From: Trema orientale | Taxonomy: Eukaryota > Streptophyta > Magnoliopsida > Rosales > Cannabaceae | Assembly: GCA_002914845.1 (NCBI GenBank) | Contig: JXTC01000138.1 | Span: 561,174-625,173, forward strand | Direction of reading: 5' to 3' | DNA: 64,000 bases | Notes under the pieces: generated by a model | The model's input: only the letters and a program-made list of their open reading frames with translations | The model's database searches: none | Told to the model about the DNA's origin: nothing | Made by a program: the position numbers and the translations under genes | Part shown: piece after piece, positions 25,341-36,514 of the stretch | Numbering within the stretch: the first letter of the stretch is position 1 | Layout of the letters: each line of letters starts with the position of its first letter

Positions 25341-26449
25341 ATACCTATTTTTCCCTTAAGAGATTCACCTTTTCACTTTAGAAAAATACAAGATTAAGTA
25401 AACATAATATAGAAGAACAAGTAGTATGAATACAATATGAACATAGCTTTGAACAAAAAATTCTTACTATTTTGAAGGCAAAGCAATATTATAACAACAT
25501 GAATAATAAGAGGAGAACAAAGAGAGTGATCTTTATCTCAAATCAAGATGCATGATCTTTATCTCGAATCAAGATGCCTCCTAAGCCTAGTTTAAGTATC
25601 AATTTATAAGAAAACTTGGAGATATAAAGTCAAAATTTGTATACTAAGGATAAGTGTGCAAGGTGATACTTTATTTTGGCAGATTCATTCCCTCCCAAAG
25701 ATATACTTGGAGAATGAATTTTGACGAAGTAGGTCTTGATTAAAGAAGAGAAAATGAAGCCCTATCTCTCATAAGTCTTATGCTACTAAAATTGTATCAA
25801 TCATGACCATATTTCTTGATTTGGAGCAAACATGGTGAAGATAGGTTCTGCTGAGTCAAAAATAGTTGCTGATCATTTGAAAAGATCTGATATTTTCACC
25901 CAGATTTTAGCTAATCTTTTTTAAAGAAAAAATATCTAGGTCGTTTTGTGTACGTATCCATAGTATCAAGAATGACTCAATTTGGGATTGTATTGAGGCT
26001 AGAATAGGCTAAATATTGAAGTGTATCGGGGTGAACGTGAACGCAGTCTAATTTATAATTTTGTCTATTTGATACTCACTTCGAAATAATCTGGACAAAT
26101 CTTGTAAATTGAGTTTAGTTGACATTGAATCTAGAATCCATAGGTTTAAGAATTAGATCAATCTCTCATGTGGTTTAGAATCTGTGCCTATTTTACGAAA
26201 CTTGTGCAAAAACAAACATTTAGCACAAATTAAGGGTAACTCTTACTTTTATGCCTATGCCTATAAAAGTGCTTTAAATTAGAAAATTTAATGAAATTCT
26301 AAGTATATAATGATAATATAATTTCTTAATAAATATATACAATTAGGCGTTCATCAATCCTCTTGCATGTCGTTGGAATAGATGCAATTACATTATTTAA
26401 GTTTTAAGTGAATATATCACAGCAATAGGTTTCGAGATGTTTCCTTGAA
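25341..26449. other. Intergenic, nothing recognised
   Basis: AT-rich, without frames, repeats or RNA-like structure that can be supported. Confidence 0.6.
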
Positions 26450-26703
26450 CCAAAAATGGGCACAAAAACTTCGCTCCCTTGTTTACTGACAAGCAATAGC
26501 TTGACACCATATATCCTTGCAAAAAACTCTGAGGACACTATTGCGATAATATTTACATGTCGTCACAATAGGGCTTGTTGCAACAACAAATGTGGTCGTC
26601 ATAGAGTTTTTATTATTTTTTTTTTTTTTGAGGATTTTTGGTATAATACGACAATCTCTATTGTGATGACACGATTTGTTTTGCGAGCACTATTCTTTTA
26701 GTG
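26450..26703. mobile_element. CACTA-like terminal fragment ending TTCTTTTAGTG
   Basis: The right end TTCTTTTAGTG (complement CACTAAAAGAA) is preceded by recurring words CTATTGCGATAA, CGTCACAATAG, GTCGTCATAGAG and CTATTGTGATGAC. They resemble the subterminal words at 18540-18770. The open frame at 26456-26701 crosses these repeats and is not a gene. The left end was not found. Confidence 0.4.
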
Positions 26704-29125
26704 CTTTGACCTTTTCCACATTGATGACTGTTGACTCTTCATCAACTAACTGGCTTGTGTAGGATCAGTAAAAGATAATTTGAAAAAGAAAAAAAAAATG
26801 AAAAGAAACTATTACTTTGGTATGTTTATCACTTTTGAATCAAGATTCTTAGTATATCTCTAGGATCTTATTCTTTTCGTGATGATTAATGCATGGACCA
26901 GAGATATGGGTGGTGAGGATATTCCTTTGAGCTCTTGAGAAGCCATATATACTATATAAATGATATAAATATATGTGCACAATGTTCAGAATCATATTGA
27001 AGCAAAAATTGTAAGGTGCTATTTAATGTATGAAAACGGTATATGTGAAGAGGGAAGTTAGCCGTATTGAAAGGAATAAATTTAGTGTTTACTATGATAT
27101 TGATCGACGACGGTCATGAATGTAAGTATCAAATTAAGCATCCTTTATAAGAGGACCACGTTTTTCTCAACAAAAGCGACTGTTCCATATTCTCTCTAAT
27201 GATCAAACACCACACCTTTTTTCATTCATCGACAAAAGATAATATAAGCCTTTGGAATTTTCAACTTGTTTCAGGGGGGACCTTTACTAACTAGCTACTT
27301 ATTTAGATATACTTCGAAATTTTTCGGAAGAAAAATGTTAGTCATTGAACACAGTCCAATATGACAATTCATCAGTGCCTCACTCGTTAGAGTTCTACAA
27401 ATTGTTGTCTATGAAAAGCATAACCAGAGTGAAAATTCGATGGAAAGAAACTTAATATAACCCATATTATTTTTAAATTAAGCAAATAAAAAATGCATAT
27501 TGAATGTGTGGAACCTAATTATATGTAGATCATCATATTATCAGTAAACGCATTCGCAGATCGACGTTATATTTTGTTATAATTCTTATTCTTTATTATA
27601 GTAAAAACTTACAGCAGCGAAAACCAGTGGACATAATTTACATCAAAGATGAACCACTATAAATCTTGTGCGCACTTGTTTTGTTAGATGTTTTAACTTG
27701 TTCTCAGTAATAAAGAATTAGGATATTTAATGCACAACCCCAAGCATAAGAAAGAAGCAAACAAAAACACATCTTAACCGGTTAGGTTGTATCAACTTGA
27801 TCGAGCCTTTCATCACACACCAAAACATGTCGAATTTATTAAGAAAAATAAAAAAGAGGAATACAAATGATTAAACAGAAAATTATCAGTTTTTAAACCT
27901 TATTGTAAAGGCACAAAAACAAAATGTTTTGAAGCATAATAAGATCACCAGAAAAAAGAGGGACCCCACTGAATAAATTGTGTGCTATATATATGGATGA
28001 AGATTATAAATTTACAGAAAACACAATGTCCTGCAACTCAGGGCAAATAGGCATGTGCATGTGATTATTGATTTTATGAAAGCAACCTTTGTTGGCCAAA
28101 GGGAACTTTCCAATTAATTGGCATAAATAATGGAAGGATTTATGCAACGAATTCGTACTGATAAGTATGTACTCCATAATGTTTCTACTAGCACGGCAAG
28201 AAAATACTAATGTAGTGTTTGGTTTATAGAATGAAAATCAGAATAATAATACTATTTATATATTAGAATAGAATTATAAAACGAATATGAACATGAACAA
28301 TATTACACTGTTTGGCTTGAAACTTAAAAATAGCATAGAATGATGTAAAGAAAAAAATGTGCTTACAAAAAAGCCCTTACATTTAATTAGATGTTTTGAT
28401 AGGACAAAACAGAAAAATTGGTATTTGTAAATTTGAATTAAGAGGATAATTATTCCTTAAGAGGTAGAGAAGAATAACAATTCCATCGTTATAATGGAAT
28501 TGTGATACTAAAATGTTATTACAAGTGAAAATTATAACCATTAAAATATGAAAATAATATTGACAGACACAAAAGACCCGAAAAATTTGGGACCGGTCAC
28601 CCGCTGGGTAGCTGCTGAATTTTGCCCTTTGAATCTTCTTGTAATCTCAACTAATTTTCATTACTTTTATCATGATGATATATATCAAGATGACGGTTGG
28701 ACCGCTGAATCTTTGTGGCATATTTGATTGTCAGTAGAAGGACTTCATATACTCATGTATGATGATCTCGATTCAAAGAAGATATTACAACACGTGCGCA
28801 CGTAATAAGAATTAAAATATGTAAACTGAAAACGAAAAAGAGAACACAGAGTTTGTATTGATTTTGATTAAAACAACTTTTTTTTCCTCCATAAAAAATA
28901 GTTATAGAGATGGAAGGTGGTATTCAAATGACTTCACAATAGTCTTGCATATAACTCATGTCGTATACAGATTCCTATCAAAATAATTCGTTCATGTATC
29001 TTGATGACTGTGACAATCCCACTTCGAATTTATGACTTCTTCTACATATGGAACAAATGGGCTTACACCGCGATACTACTGGCAGAAATAAAATCAATTT
29101 CTATTAATCTCTTTGGTAAAATATA
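26704..29125. other. Intergenic; possible short inverted-repeat relic at 28200-28560
   Basis: No gene. The stretch at 28200-28560 starts AGTGTTTGGTTTATAGAATG and has a TGTTTGGCTTGAAAC echo and AT-rich filler, in the style of a decayed MITE. Ends could not be paired. Confidence 0.4.
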
Positions 29126-29670
29126 TAGGGTTAAATATAATAATAATCCTTAAATTATATTCATTGTATCACTTTATCTTCCAAATTTTCAACTTACATA
29201 GTAATGGCCCCTTAATTATGCAATTGATACAATAAGGCCCCATTTGTCATAAACTCTTAGTATTTTAACAGAAAATAATCATGAACAAAATATATATATA
29301 ATTAGGTATTATTTATTTTTATGAGTCAGAATATCATTTTTAGCCATAATTACTAAACTGTGCGTTTTACATATGACTCATTTCTGTTAAAAATTTAATA
29401 GTTTGTTAAAAAAAATGGTCATTGCTGCAATAATTGCAAAAATCTTAGTAATCTACTATGTAAGTTAAAAATTCAAAATCTCATTTTTGACCACAGTTAC
29501 TAAACTGTGTGTTCGATAACGACTTATTTCTGCCAAAAATTTAATAATTTGTGATAATAGGATCATTGTTGCAACGATTACATGATTCTGGTACCATTAA
29601 TATGTAAGTTTAAAATTTATAAGACAAAATGGTACAACAGATATAATTCACGGTTATTAATATCGTCAAC
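29126..29670. mobile_element. MITE-like element with about 75-bp terminal inverted repeats
   Basis: The left arm (29128-29205, TTAAATTATAT ... CAACTTACATAGTAATGG) pairs with the right arm (about 29590-29668 reversed, TGAATTATAT ... AAACTTACATATTAATGG). The middle holds a partial tandem duplication of about 160 bp (ACTAAACTGTG...TTTAATA twice). No protein is encoded. The family is undetermined. Confidence 0.6.
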
Positions 29671-31604
29671 TCAAATATATATATATATAAAGGTCACTTG
29701 ACAAAATATATTCAGCGCACTTTTTCACAATAATTTTGAAAAGCTAAAAAACTTTCAAGTACTAACTTTTGCTTGTGATTTTCACTCACAGAACGTAAAA
29801 TAAAATACTTTAATATAAACACAACCATACTCATAACTAAACCTAGTCAGGTCCCTTTCAGACCGGAGTGAAAGCAGATAAGGGGGTCAAATAGAATAGT
29901 ATTTAAAGTTGTGGAGGAAGAAAACAAAAAGGGAGAAAAAAGAATAGACCTTATAACTTTTTTGTTTTTTTTGTATTTTCTTTTGGCTGAAAAAAAAAAA
30001 GAAAATTTTAAATGAGTCACTGCTAGAGTGATCTCGATGGAGCATCAGCTAGCTATAGGTTTACCCATTTCACCAATAACTGACGCAAAATCTTTATCCT
30101 ATCCAGTTGAAAAAATCATAGATATTTATATGTGGGTATATGTATAAAATGTTATAACATTTAAAAATTGAAATAGGGAAACTCGTTTGGACTCGACCAA
30201 TGAGATTCAGAAAGAAACAAAAAACTTGTTAAATAGATATCATGGTACGGCTTTAAGTTCAGGTGTAAATAATGGATCCAGCTTAGCCAGCTAGAAGCTT
30301 TTTGGATTGTTGTTCAGAGAGATAGATCCGAAAACCCAATTCCAAAGATCTGAAAATCGAATAAAACCAATTCACTCTTCATGAAACCCTTGTACGTACG
30401 CTACCTTTCTTGGCCTTTCCTTCTCTATCCATCCAAACGATTCTGTCAGTGTACAGTGATCACCACTAGCTAATTCTATGAATGTCGATGCCTAAGTAAA
30501 TTAATTATTTCTTGATGAATTTATCTATATATATATAGTTTAAGAAAGAGATAAAAAAAATTACGTTAAAACATAGGTTATAGAAATATATGCACCCTAA
30601 TCGATCGTGTGACTGAAATTGACAGATAATACAAGTTTTATTTATGCAAGTGGAAAAGCAATTCATGATATGCAGGGGAATTAGGGCAAAGATAAGTGTT
30701 ATTGTTATGATCTCTCTAAATTCTTTGCAGGTTTCTTAAATAGCTAGTTTTTGTTTGTTTGTTTTCGTTTTTATTTATTTATTTTTTTTTTTTTTACTTT
30801 TTTAACCTTCAATTAATTAATTAATTAATTAATTTGAGGGGATTCTTGATACTTAGAATAGCATAGCACAGTTTTGTTTACATGCTTTATACAGTACATT
30901 ATCAGAGACTAGTTGGAATATAGCTATCCTAGTTTGATGCTCGGATTTCTCCTTTATTACAAAACAAAGTTAATGTTCTTTTTAAGGGAGTTATTGTACT
31001 TCAATTTACTAATTCTGACTCAATTACTACCCAGCAATCCCAATAAATACAATTTTTTTTTTTACGTATTTATAACTCTAATGGTATGAGTTTGTCATTC
31101 CTTAAAATACAAGTTCAATTGGAAGATATAAAAAATTACAGTAAATAATAAAAATATAACTAATCAGACTAAAATTATGTGCTAATTCCGGGGGGGTTCA
31201 CGCTGGCCTGTAATTTACTACTTTCTTATTTCCCAGGATAGTAGTACTAGTACTTCTTAGTCAAACCAGCTAGCTTGAGCATAATTTGTAGCTAGGAAAT
31301 ATTATTTCTTGCTGCACATTTTTAATTTTAATGAAATCAAAGAAGCATATCTTAAAATGGACTTTTAGAAAGAAAAAATAAAAAAGAAAAAAAAAATCTG
31401 AAACCCTCTGCAAAAGTATCTGGTTCCATCTGATCCCTCTGGTCCAGCTAGTTGCTTAATTTTGTGGTTCCAAAGAGAAGTTGTCACAACCTCACTTGAT
31501 CATCGCCCTTTTTGGGCCATATATACCCGACCTGGATTCTCCAATTATCAACTCCATCGCTTTATTCTTAAGCTTCAAGGCCCATATACATGATATCAAC
31601 CCAT
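29671..31604. other. Intergenic and upstream region of the RADIALIS-like gene
   Basis: No gene. A (TTAA)n tract lies at 30811-30835 and poly-T at 30780-30797. Upstream control sites of the MYB gene may lie here, but none could be singled out apart from the TATA box. Confidence 0.5.
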
Positions 31605-31612
31605 TATAAATA
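31605..31612 (+). promoter_or_regulatory. TATA box of the RADIALIS-like gene
   Basis: TATAAATA lies 113-120 bp before the chosen ATG, which leaves room for a 5' leader of roughly 80-90 bases. Confidence 0.6.
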
Positions 31613-31725
31613 CATTGCAGCCTCACCATTGTTTTCCTTAATTTAAACAAACTATATACTAAATTACCTTGAAGAATTTTGTTTTTCCTTTTCTTAAATT
31701 GCTAGTTCTTTTCTAATTGATTAAT

Positions 31726-34393
31726 ATGGCTTCAAGCTCTCTAAGTAAGCAAAGCTACAACAGCTCATCTTGGACACCAAAACAGAACAAGTCCTTCGAA
31801 AGGGCACTGGCCTTGTACGATAAGGACACCCCAGACAGGTGGCAAAATGTGGCCAAGGCTGTAGGTTCAGGCAAAACTGCCGAAGAAGTCAAGAGACACT
31901 ACCAAGTCCTTTTGGAAGATCTCAGGCAAATCGAGTGTGGCCGTGTTCCTATTCCCGACTACAAGTCCACCAACCTCGATGAAGAGCAGAGGTAGGTATT
32001 ATTATTATTATTATTATTATTTGTTGTTGTTATTTTTTAGGAGGCGGCTATAGTAGGAGCGCCCCTACGTAAGGCTCCTGTTTATACACCGTTTGATGGT
32101 AATCTGTGGAGAATCTGTTTATACACAGATTCCCATCAAACGGTATATAAACAGGACCTTACATAGGGACGCTTTTACTGTAGACGCGCCCTGTTTTTTA
32201 AAGTTAATATCATGTATAATTACTATTTGTTAAAAAGAAACAAAAGATTAGCTCTTTACTAATACTGGCTGAGCCATTTCATGCATGCAGTTTTCTTGGT
32301 ATTTTCAGTTTTTTGTTGATTTAAGCTCGTTTAATTATTATGAAAAAAATCAAATCGAATAACTCCTCGGGTGATTAGTGGTTTTTGTTACAAGTGAAAA
32401 GAAGAGAGTCGTTTCAGTAGTACTGCTTTGAAATTTGGCTGTATATGTGTTTAGAAGGTACTGTGGAGAGCCACCGACATTTATGTGTGATTCGTAGACT
32501 TAGAGATGGAAATTACCAAAAAAAAAAAAAAGAAAAAGAAAAAAGGTTGGAGACAATTTGTCCTTTTCTTTCCTAGTGTATAAATATTTATGGGCTTCGT
32601 CATCACCGGCCCTTAAACGGTTTTTGGTTGGTCCTATCTTTTTACTGAAAAAAAAAAAAAAAAAAAACATTGTAATCAAATATTATGTAAAATATTACAT
32701 GGTTTGGTTGAAAAGTTCCAAACAAATAAATAATGTAACCGTTCTTTTGTTATCATGCTCTTCAGTTGTTCGAGTGTCGTCTCTTTTCTTCTCATAGTTT
32801 GACAAAGCCTTACAAAATAATGATTCCTTCAAGCCTTTAGAGAATGATCTATGATTGTACAATATATATATATATATATTCCTTCTTATGATGTCCTTAA
32901 TTTTAAAGAAAATGCACATGCATGACATGTACTATACGGTCAATGTGATATTTTTGATAAGTACCTTTCCAATAAAGAAAGAGAGAAGAGTACCAAAATA
33001 GTGAACCAAGTTGTTGAATAGGACAAGTGTTATATGGCATTAGCTATGTCAATATTTGGAATAAGAGGGATGCTAATTGTATTTTTTTATACATTCTCCT
33101 AGTCTCACTTACTATAGTGAAAAAGATTAGTATTCCTCCTGGAATAATGATATATTCTTAACACTACTAACACGATTTGGTATAGTTTTCTATTGGATTT
33201 TAAAGCCGAAGCTCATGTTTTTTATGTCGAGGTTACACTCCTTTATCAAGGAAGAGTTTTAAATAAAAACCAATTTGAGTAAACTAAGCCCCATAGCATT
33301 TCATGGGGCTAAGTGTTTATGCTTGACAATATCATTTTAATTAGTCTTTTTGTTTTATGGTAGTTTTTATTGTAAAATTCTAAATTTGTCCTTAAACTTT
33401 TCATGACAAGTTGAGATTACACTCCTGATTAGTTGAGTTTTATTTACTGAGATCGAGTTTGTTTATTGATCTGAGATTTAAAACCACAACAATTTAATTA
33501 TTGGAAAAAAAGGTGCTATATACTTCATTTAGATATGCTATTTATAAAAGTTTCCCGAGCAATTCAAAGGTTTAATTTATGCAAAAATTACACTTAGTAC
33601 CCGGTTTTATAACTTAATTTCATAAATAATTGTTTTTAATGTTTCTTTCAAAAGTACCTGTTTTTGTGGTACACATTTTGTATGCAAAATATGAGTGGTA
33701 TACATTTTCAATGTAAATTTTTACCCATATAGTATACATTCCATGTGTAAAATTTGAACGGTATACATTTACAATATAAATGTTTACTATAGTTTTCATT
33801 TTTCATTATAAATTTGACCTATGGTATACATTTTGTATCTCAATTTTTTGTGTAATTTTTATTCATGAAATATGTACCACCATATATATTTGATGTGTGA
33901 GATGTATACCAGGGTACATACATTTTATTTGCAAAATACTGGTAGTCTACATTTCTAATAAAACAAATATAAAAACAGGTAAAAATGAAATAAAAATAAA
34001 AAACAGATATTTATAAAAATAGGGTTGTAAAATGGATATTTATCAATTTTTCCTAAATTTATAGAACTTTTCATTTCCAATTTTAGTCCTCAATAAAATA
34101 ATTAACATACAAACAACCTACAAATAGAAATGGTTTATTTCTTTCCCATTAATAGAGAATTCGATGCATGTATTTTTAACTAATGATTACCACTGACTAC
34201 AAATTTAAAGGAAAATAATATACACTACCAAGGGTTGAACTCTTAATCTCTCCAAACTCACACACACATTCTTTAAGCTTTGGACCAACTGAACTAATCT
34301 CAGTTGACTGCATGTATTTTCTTCCTTATATGCTAATATTTCTCTATCTCTTTCTTGTTTCTCAGGCTTCTAAAATATCTTAAGCTGCAGTAG
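31726..34393 (+). CDS. RADIALIS-like single-MYB (SANT) protein, two exons, 97 aa
   Basis: Spliced CDS: exon 1 31726-31991, intron 31992-34365 (AG|GTAGGT ... TTTCTCAG|G), exon 2 34366-34393. ATG at 31726 is preferred; the open frame goes back to 31717 only through a TTG codon. The protein has one SANT/MYB repeat at about residues 13-66, with W16, W39 and Y59 marking the helices, then the [10 protein letters not shown] segment usual in RADIALIS-like proteins. Exon 2 adds only LLKYLKLQ after the split Arg codon, matching the KLQ-type end of the family. Length fits the family (about 75-100 aa). RADIALIS in snapdragon is a nuclear protein that competes with DIVARICATA for DRIF partners in flower asymmetry; homologues act in growth and development. 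Which paralogue this is cannot be told. The frame is intact. The intron is long and transposon-filled. Confidence 0.9.
31996..32022. repeat. (ATT)n microsatellite at the start of the MYB intron
   Basis: About nine ATT units directly after the 5' splice site. Confidence 0.9.
32039..32194. mobile_element. Small inverted-repeat MITE in the MYB intron
   Basis: An almost complete hairpin: the left arm (GGAGCGCCCCTACGTAAGG ... CCGTTTGATGG) pairs with the right arm (CCATCAAACGG ... CCTTACATAGGGACGC). An inner palindrome around AATCTGTG is also present. The flanks carry TTTTTTA on both sides, a plausible 7-bp target duplication, but low complexity weakens this. It is non-coding and sits 47 bp after the 5' splice site. 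Confidence 0.75.
32640..33581. other. Intron sequence without further features
   Basis: AT-rich with an A run at 32648-32666 and a (TA)n run at 32861-32879. Open frames on either strand (32558-32928) are chance frames. Confidence 0.6.
33582..34051. mobile_element. MITE-like element with about 75-bp inverted repeats and internal tandem repeats, MYB intron
   Basis: The left end (AAAAATTACACTTAGTACCC ... AAAAGTACCTG) pairs with the reversed right end (AAAAATTGATAAATATCC ... TTTTTACCTG). The interior holds about eight copies of a GGTATACATTTTG...TGTAAAAT unit of roughly 45 bp. It is non-coding; the family is uncertain. Confidence 0.6.
34177..34308 (-). mobile_element. SINE, minus strand, 12-bp target-site duplication, near the 3' end of the MYB intron
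   Basis: On the minus strand a box A-like CAGTTGGTCCAAAGC and a box B-like GAGTTCAACCC are spaced as in tRNA-derived SINEs. The 3' part (AATCATTAGTTA) matches the two other SINEs in the window. Identical 12-bp repeats TGCATGTATTTT flank it (34165-34176 and 34309-34320). It ends 45 bp before the exon 2 splice junction. Confidence 0.8.
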
Positions 34394-34764
34394 AGTCCAA
34401 GACAGCGCCTTCTATATACCATGTCGTCAATTGCAGATCTCACTTCTGCAAATGACATCATGATGCACGCCTTTAAATATGAATCTCTCTCTCTGTATCT
34501 CTCTCTCATGTATTTTTCTTTTGTGTAGCTGACGTCATCTCTATATTCCATTCTTATATGGTCGCCGTTATTATTATTATTCGTCACTATATTCTCATGA
34601 AACCAGCCGTTTTCTTTTACCAGTACGGTAAACAATCTATGACCCTCAACTTTGCGTACGAAAAGATAGCAAATTGTAAAACACATCTTTATCTTTATTG
34701 TGATGGACCCAACGATAGCTAAGATATATCGTTTTCTATAGAAAACGAGATCTGCTAATGTATT
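34394..34764. other. 3' flank of the MYB gene
   Basis: Probable 3' UTR and flank. The 150-codon minus-strand frame at 34785-34333 has no recognisable family features and overlaps exon 2 antisense, so it is not called. Confidence 0.5.
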
Positions 34765-34780
34765 ATGAATCATTCGATCA

Positions 34781-34935
34781 GCCAATTAGGGGCTAACTCA
34801 GTTGGTCCAAGGCTTTAAAAATGTATGTGTAAGTTTTAGAGGGTCATGGGTTCAAGTCTTGATAGTGTGTGTATGTGTGATATTTTTAATTAAATTTATA
34901 ATAAGTGATGGTCATTAGTTAAGCCCCACTTTTTA

Positions 34936-34978
<43 letters not shown>
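34781..34978 (+). mobile_element. SINE, plus strand, 16-bp target-site duplication, (AT)n tail
   Basis: Head GGGGCTAACTCAGTTGGTCC (box A) and GGTTCAAGTC (box B), tRNA-like but not foldable as a functional tRNA. The 3' part GGTCATTAGTTAAGCCCCAC is shared with the SINE at 52631. A 40-bp (AT)n tail closes the element. The flanking 16-bp direct repeats ATGAATCATTCGATCA (34765-34780) and ATGAATCATTGGATCA (34979-34994) differ by one base. Confidence 0.85.
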
Positions 34979-34983
<5 letters not shown>

Positions 34984-35104
34984 TCATTGGATCAACACAA
35001 TGTTTTTTTCTTTTTTTCCCTCTTCGAAATTGACCATAATTACTAGAATAGTTGAGTAGAGATGGAACGAACTGATAAAATCTAGTGCTTCCTACAAAAA
35101 ATCA

Positions 35105-35692
35105 GGCCAAAATCCGAAAAATTGAAAAACAAAAATAACACTATGTACGGATTTTCAAAAAATAATGCTAAAAATATGATATTTCTAAAATAATTATTTT
35201 TCCTTACGATATTCAGTGGTATTTTTCTAAATATTTTGGCTATTGGGAATATAAGAAACTAATTTAGTTACTAGAAATCGAGAAAATAATTTGGTTACTA
35301 AAAACCAGTTTAGTTTCTTGTAACAAATAACCGGATACAAAGCTGAAAAAAATAAAACAAAACAAAACAAGTAGGTAGAAATACACTTGCTTATCCGTAC
35401 TTCCATATGCTGCATATATTATGCATTTCCAATAAAAATTAGTGATTGTAAAATGTCCATACAAAGTCAAATAAAGGTTATTGCAAACTAGAGAAAAATA
35501 TTACATGAAACTAATTTGATTTGCTAGAAACTAGAAAATAATTTGGTTACTAGAAACTAAATTGGTTTATCGGTTTTCAGTAACTAAAATATTTAGAAAA
35601 ATATTATCAAATGTCGTATAGAAATATAGTTATTTTGGGAAGGCCATATTTTTATATTATTTTTGAAAACTTAGGTATAAGTGTCCAACTCA
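35105..35692. mobile_element. Inverted-repeat element with arms over 100 bp
   Basis: The left arm at about 35140-35245 (GATATTTCTAAAATAATTATTTTTCC ... TTTTTCTAAATATTTT in short) pairs with the right arm at about 35585-35690 (AAAATATTTAGAAAAATA ... TTATTTTGGGAAG). Inner blocks TTTGGTTACTAGAAACT also recur in direct and inverted form. It is non-coding. Long arms are in the style of Mutator-like MITEs, but the family is not established. Confidence 0.55.
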
Positions 35693-36060
35693 CTTGAAAA
35701 ATGTTGAATGACCTTAGACTTTTCGAAAAATCCTGAACTTATTTGGAACTATATCATTTTTTAAGAGTTTATTTGGAAAAATAACACTTTCAAAAATAGT
35801 TAGAAAGATGCCACTTTTTCTTCAATATTATTACTTTTCAAAAGTATTCGATGTAACTAATCGGGTTAGTTAAGATAACGAACGAATTACTTGAGTTAAC
35901 AAGTCATCTAAAGTAACTGGTTCGGTTACCTTAAGTACCTTATTAATTTATAAAAGATTGTATTTTTCTAAACATTTTTAAAAATGGTATTTTTCTAAAT
36001 AAATTCAGGATTTTTCAAAAAAACTAAAAATCTGAGATTTTTCAATTTGTTTTCGGCTAT
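35693..36060. mobile_element. Second inverted-repeat element of similar build
   Basis: The left arm (TTCGAAAAATCCTGAACTTA, then TTGGAAAAATAACA) pairs with the reversed right arm (TTTGAAAAATCCTGAATTTA, then TTAGAAAAATACCA). The middle carries several GGTTA-type words. It directly abuts the preceding element. Confidence 0.55.
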
Positions 36061-36304
36061 CCTTTAATGGCATGATTAATGGGTTGTATAAGGAAAAAAA
36101 CCAAAAAAAAAACTATAATGCACATATCATAAACTCAAAAACTCAATTAAGCAGAATGTACAAGACTTAAGAAGTGCTATTAGTAAATTCAAGAATAATT
36201 CTTTCTTTGCATACCACTACGAAAATTTTAGAATTCAAATTTAATTTTTGACATAGTATGTGTCAATTATGTGTATATATATATATATATAAATAGAGTA
36301 ATTC

Positions 36305-36514
36305 TATGAGCCACTATTAGTGCCCAACATCATATGAAGTATAAGCGGAGCTTGGATTATTATTCGGGGGGATGGCAGCATATAACAACGGTGGTCTGGG
36401 AGAGAGAAGAACGAGAAATTTGGGAAGGTGAAAGTATAAGTATAAAAGGGGTTTTATGTTTAGCCTTTTGGTTTCTCTAAAGGGCCCTCAGAGTAAGGCC
36501 GAAGATGGCTCATA
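36305..36514. mobile_element. Possible short MITE, TIR TATGAGCCA
   Basis: TATGAGCCA at 36305 is mirrored by TGGCTCATA ending at 36514. The interior includes a GA-rich stretch. No convincing target duplication was seen. Confidence 0.35.

Noticed and set aside
31717-31725. Upstream start of the MYB frame
   Set aside because: The codon at 31717 is TTG; the first ATG is 31726.
34333-34785. 150-codon frame on minus
   Set aside because: Antisense to the last MYB exon and its flank, no recognisable domain, low-complexity RERD/YMRERY content.
34781-34865. tRNA gene
   Set aside because: Boxes A and B are present but no cloverleaf fits, and it is part of a SINE with target duplication and tail.
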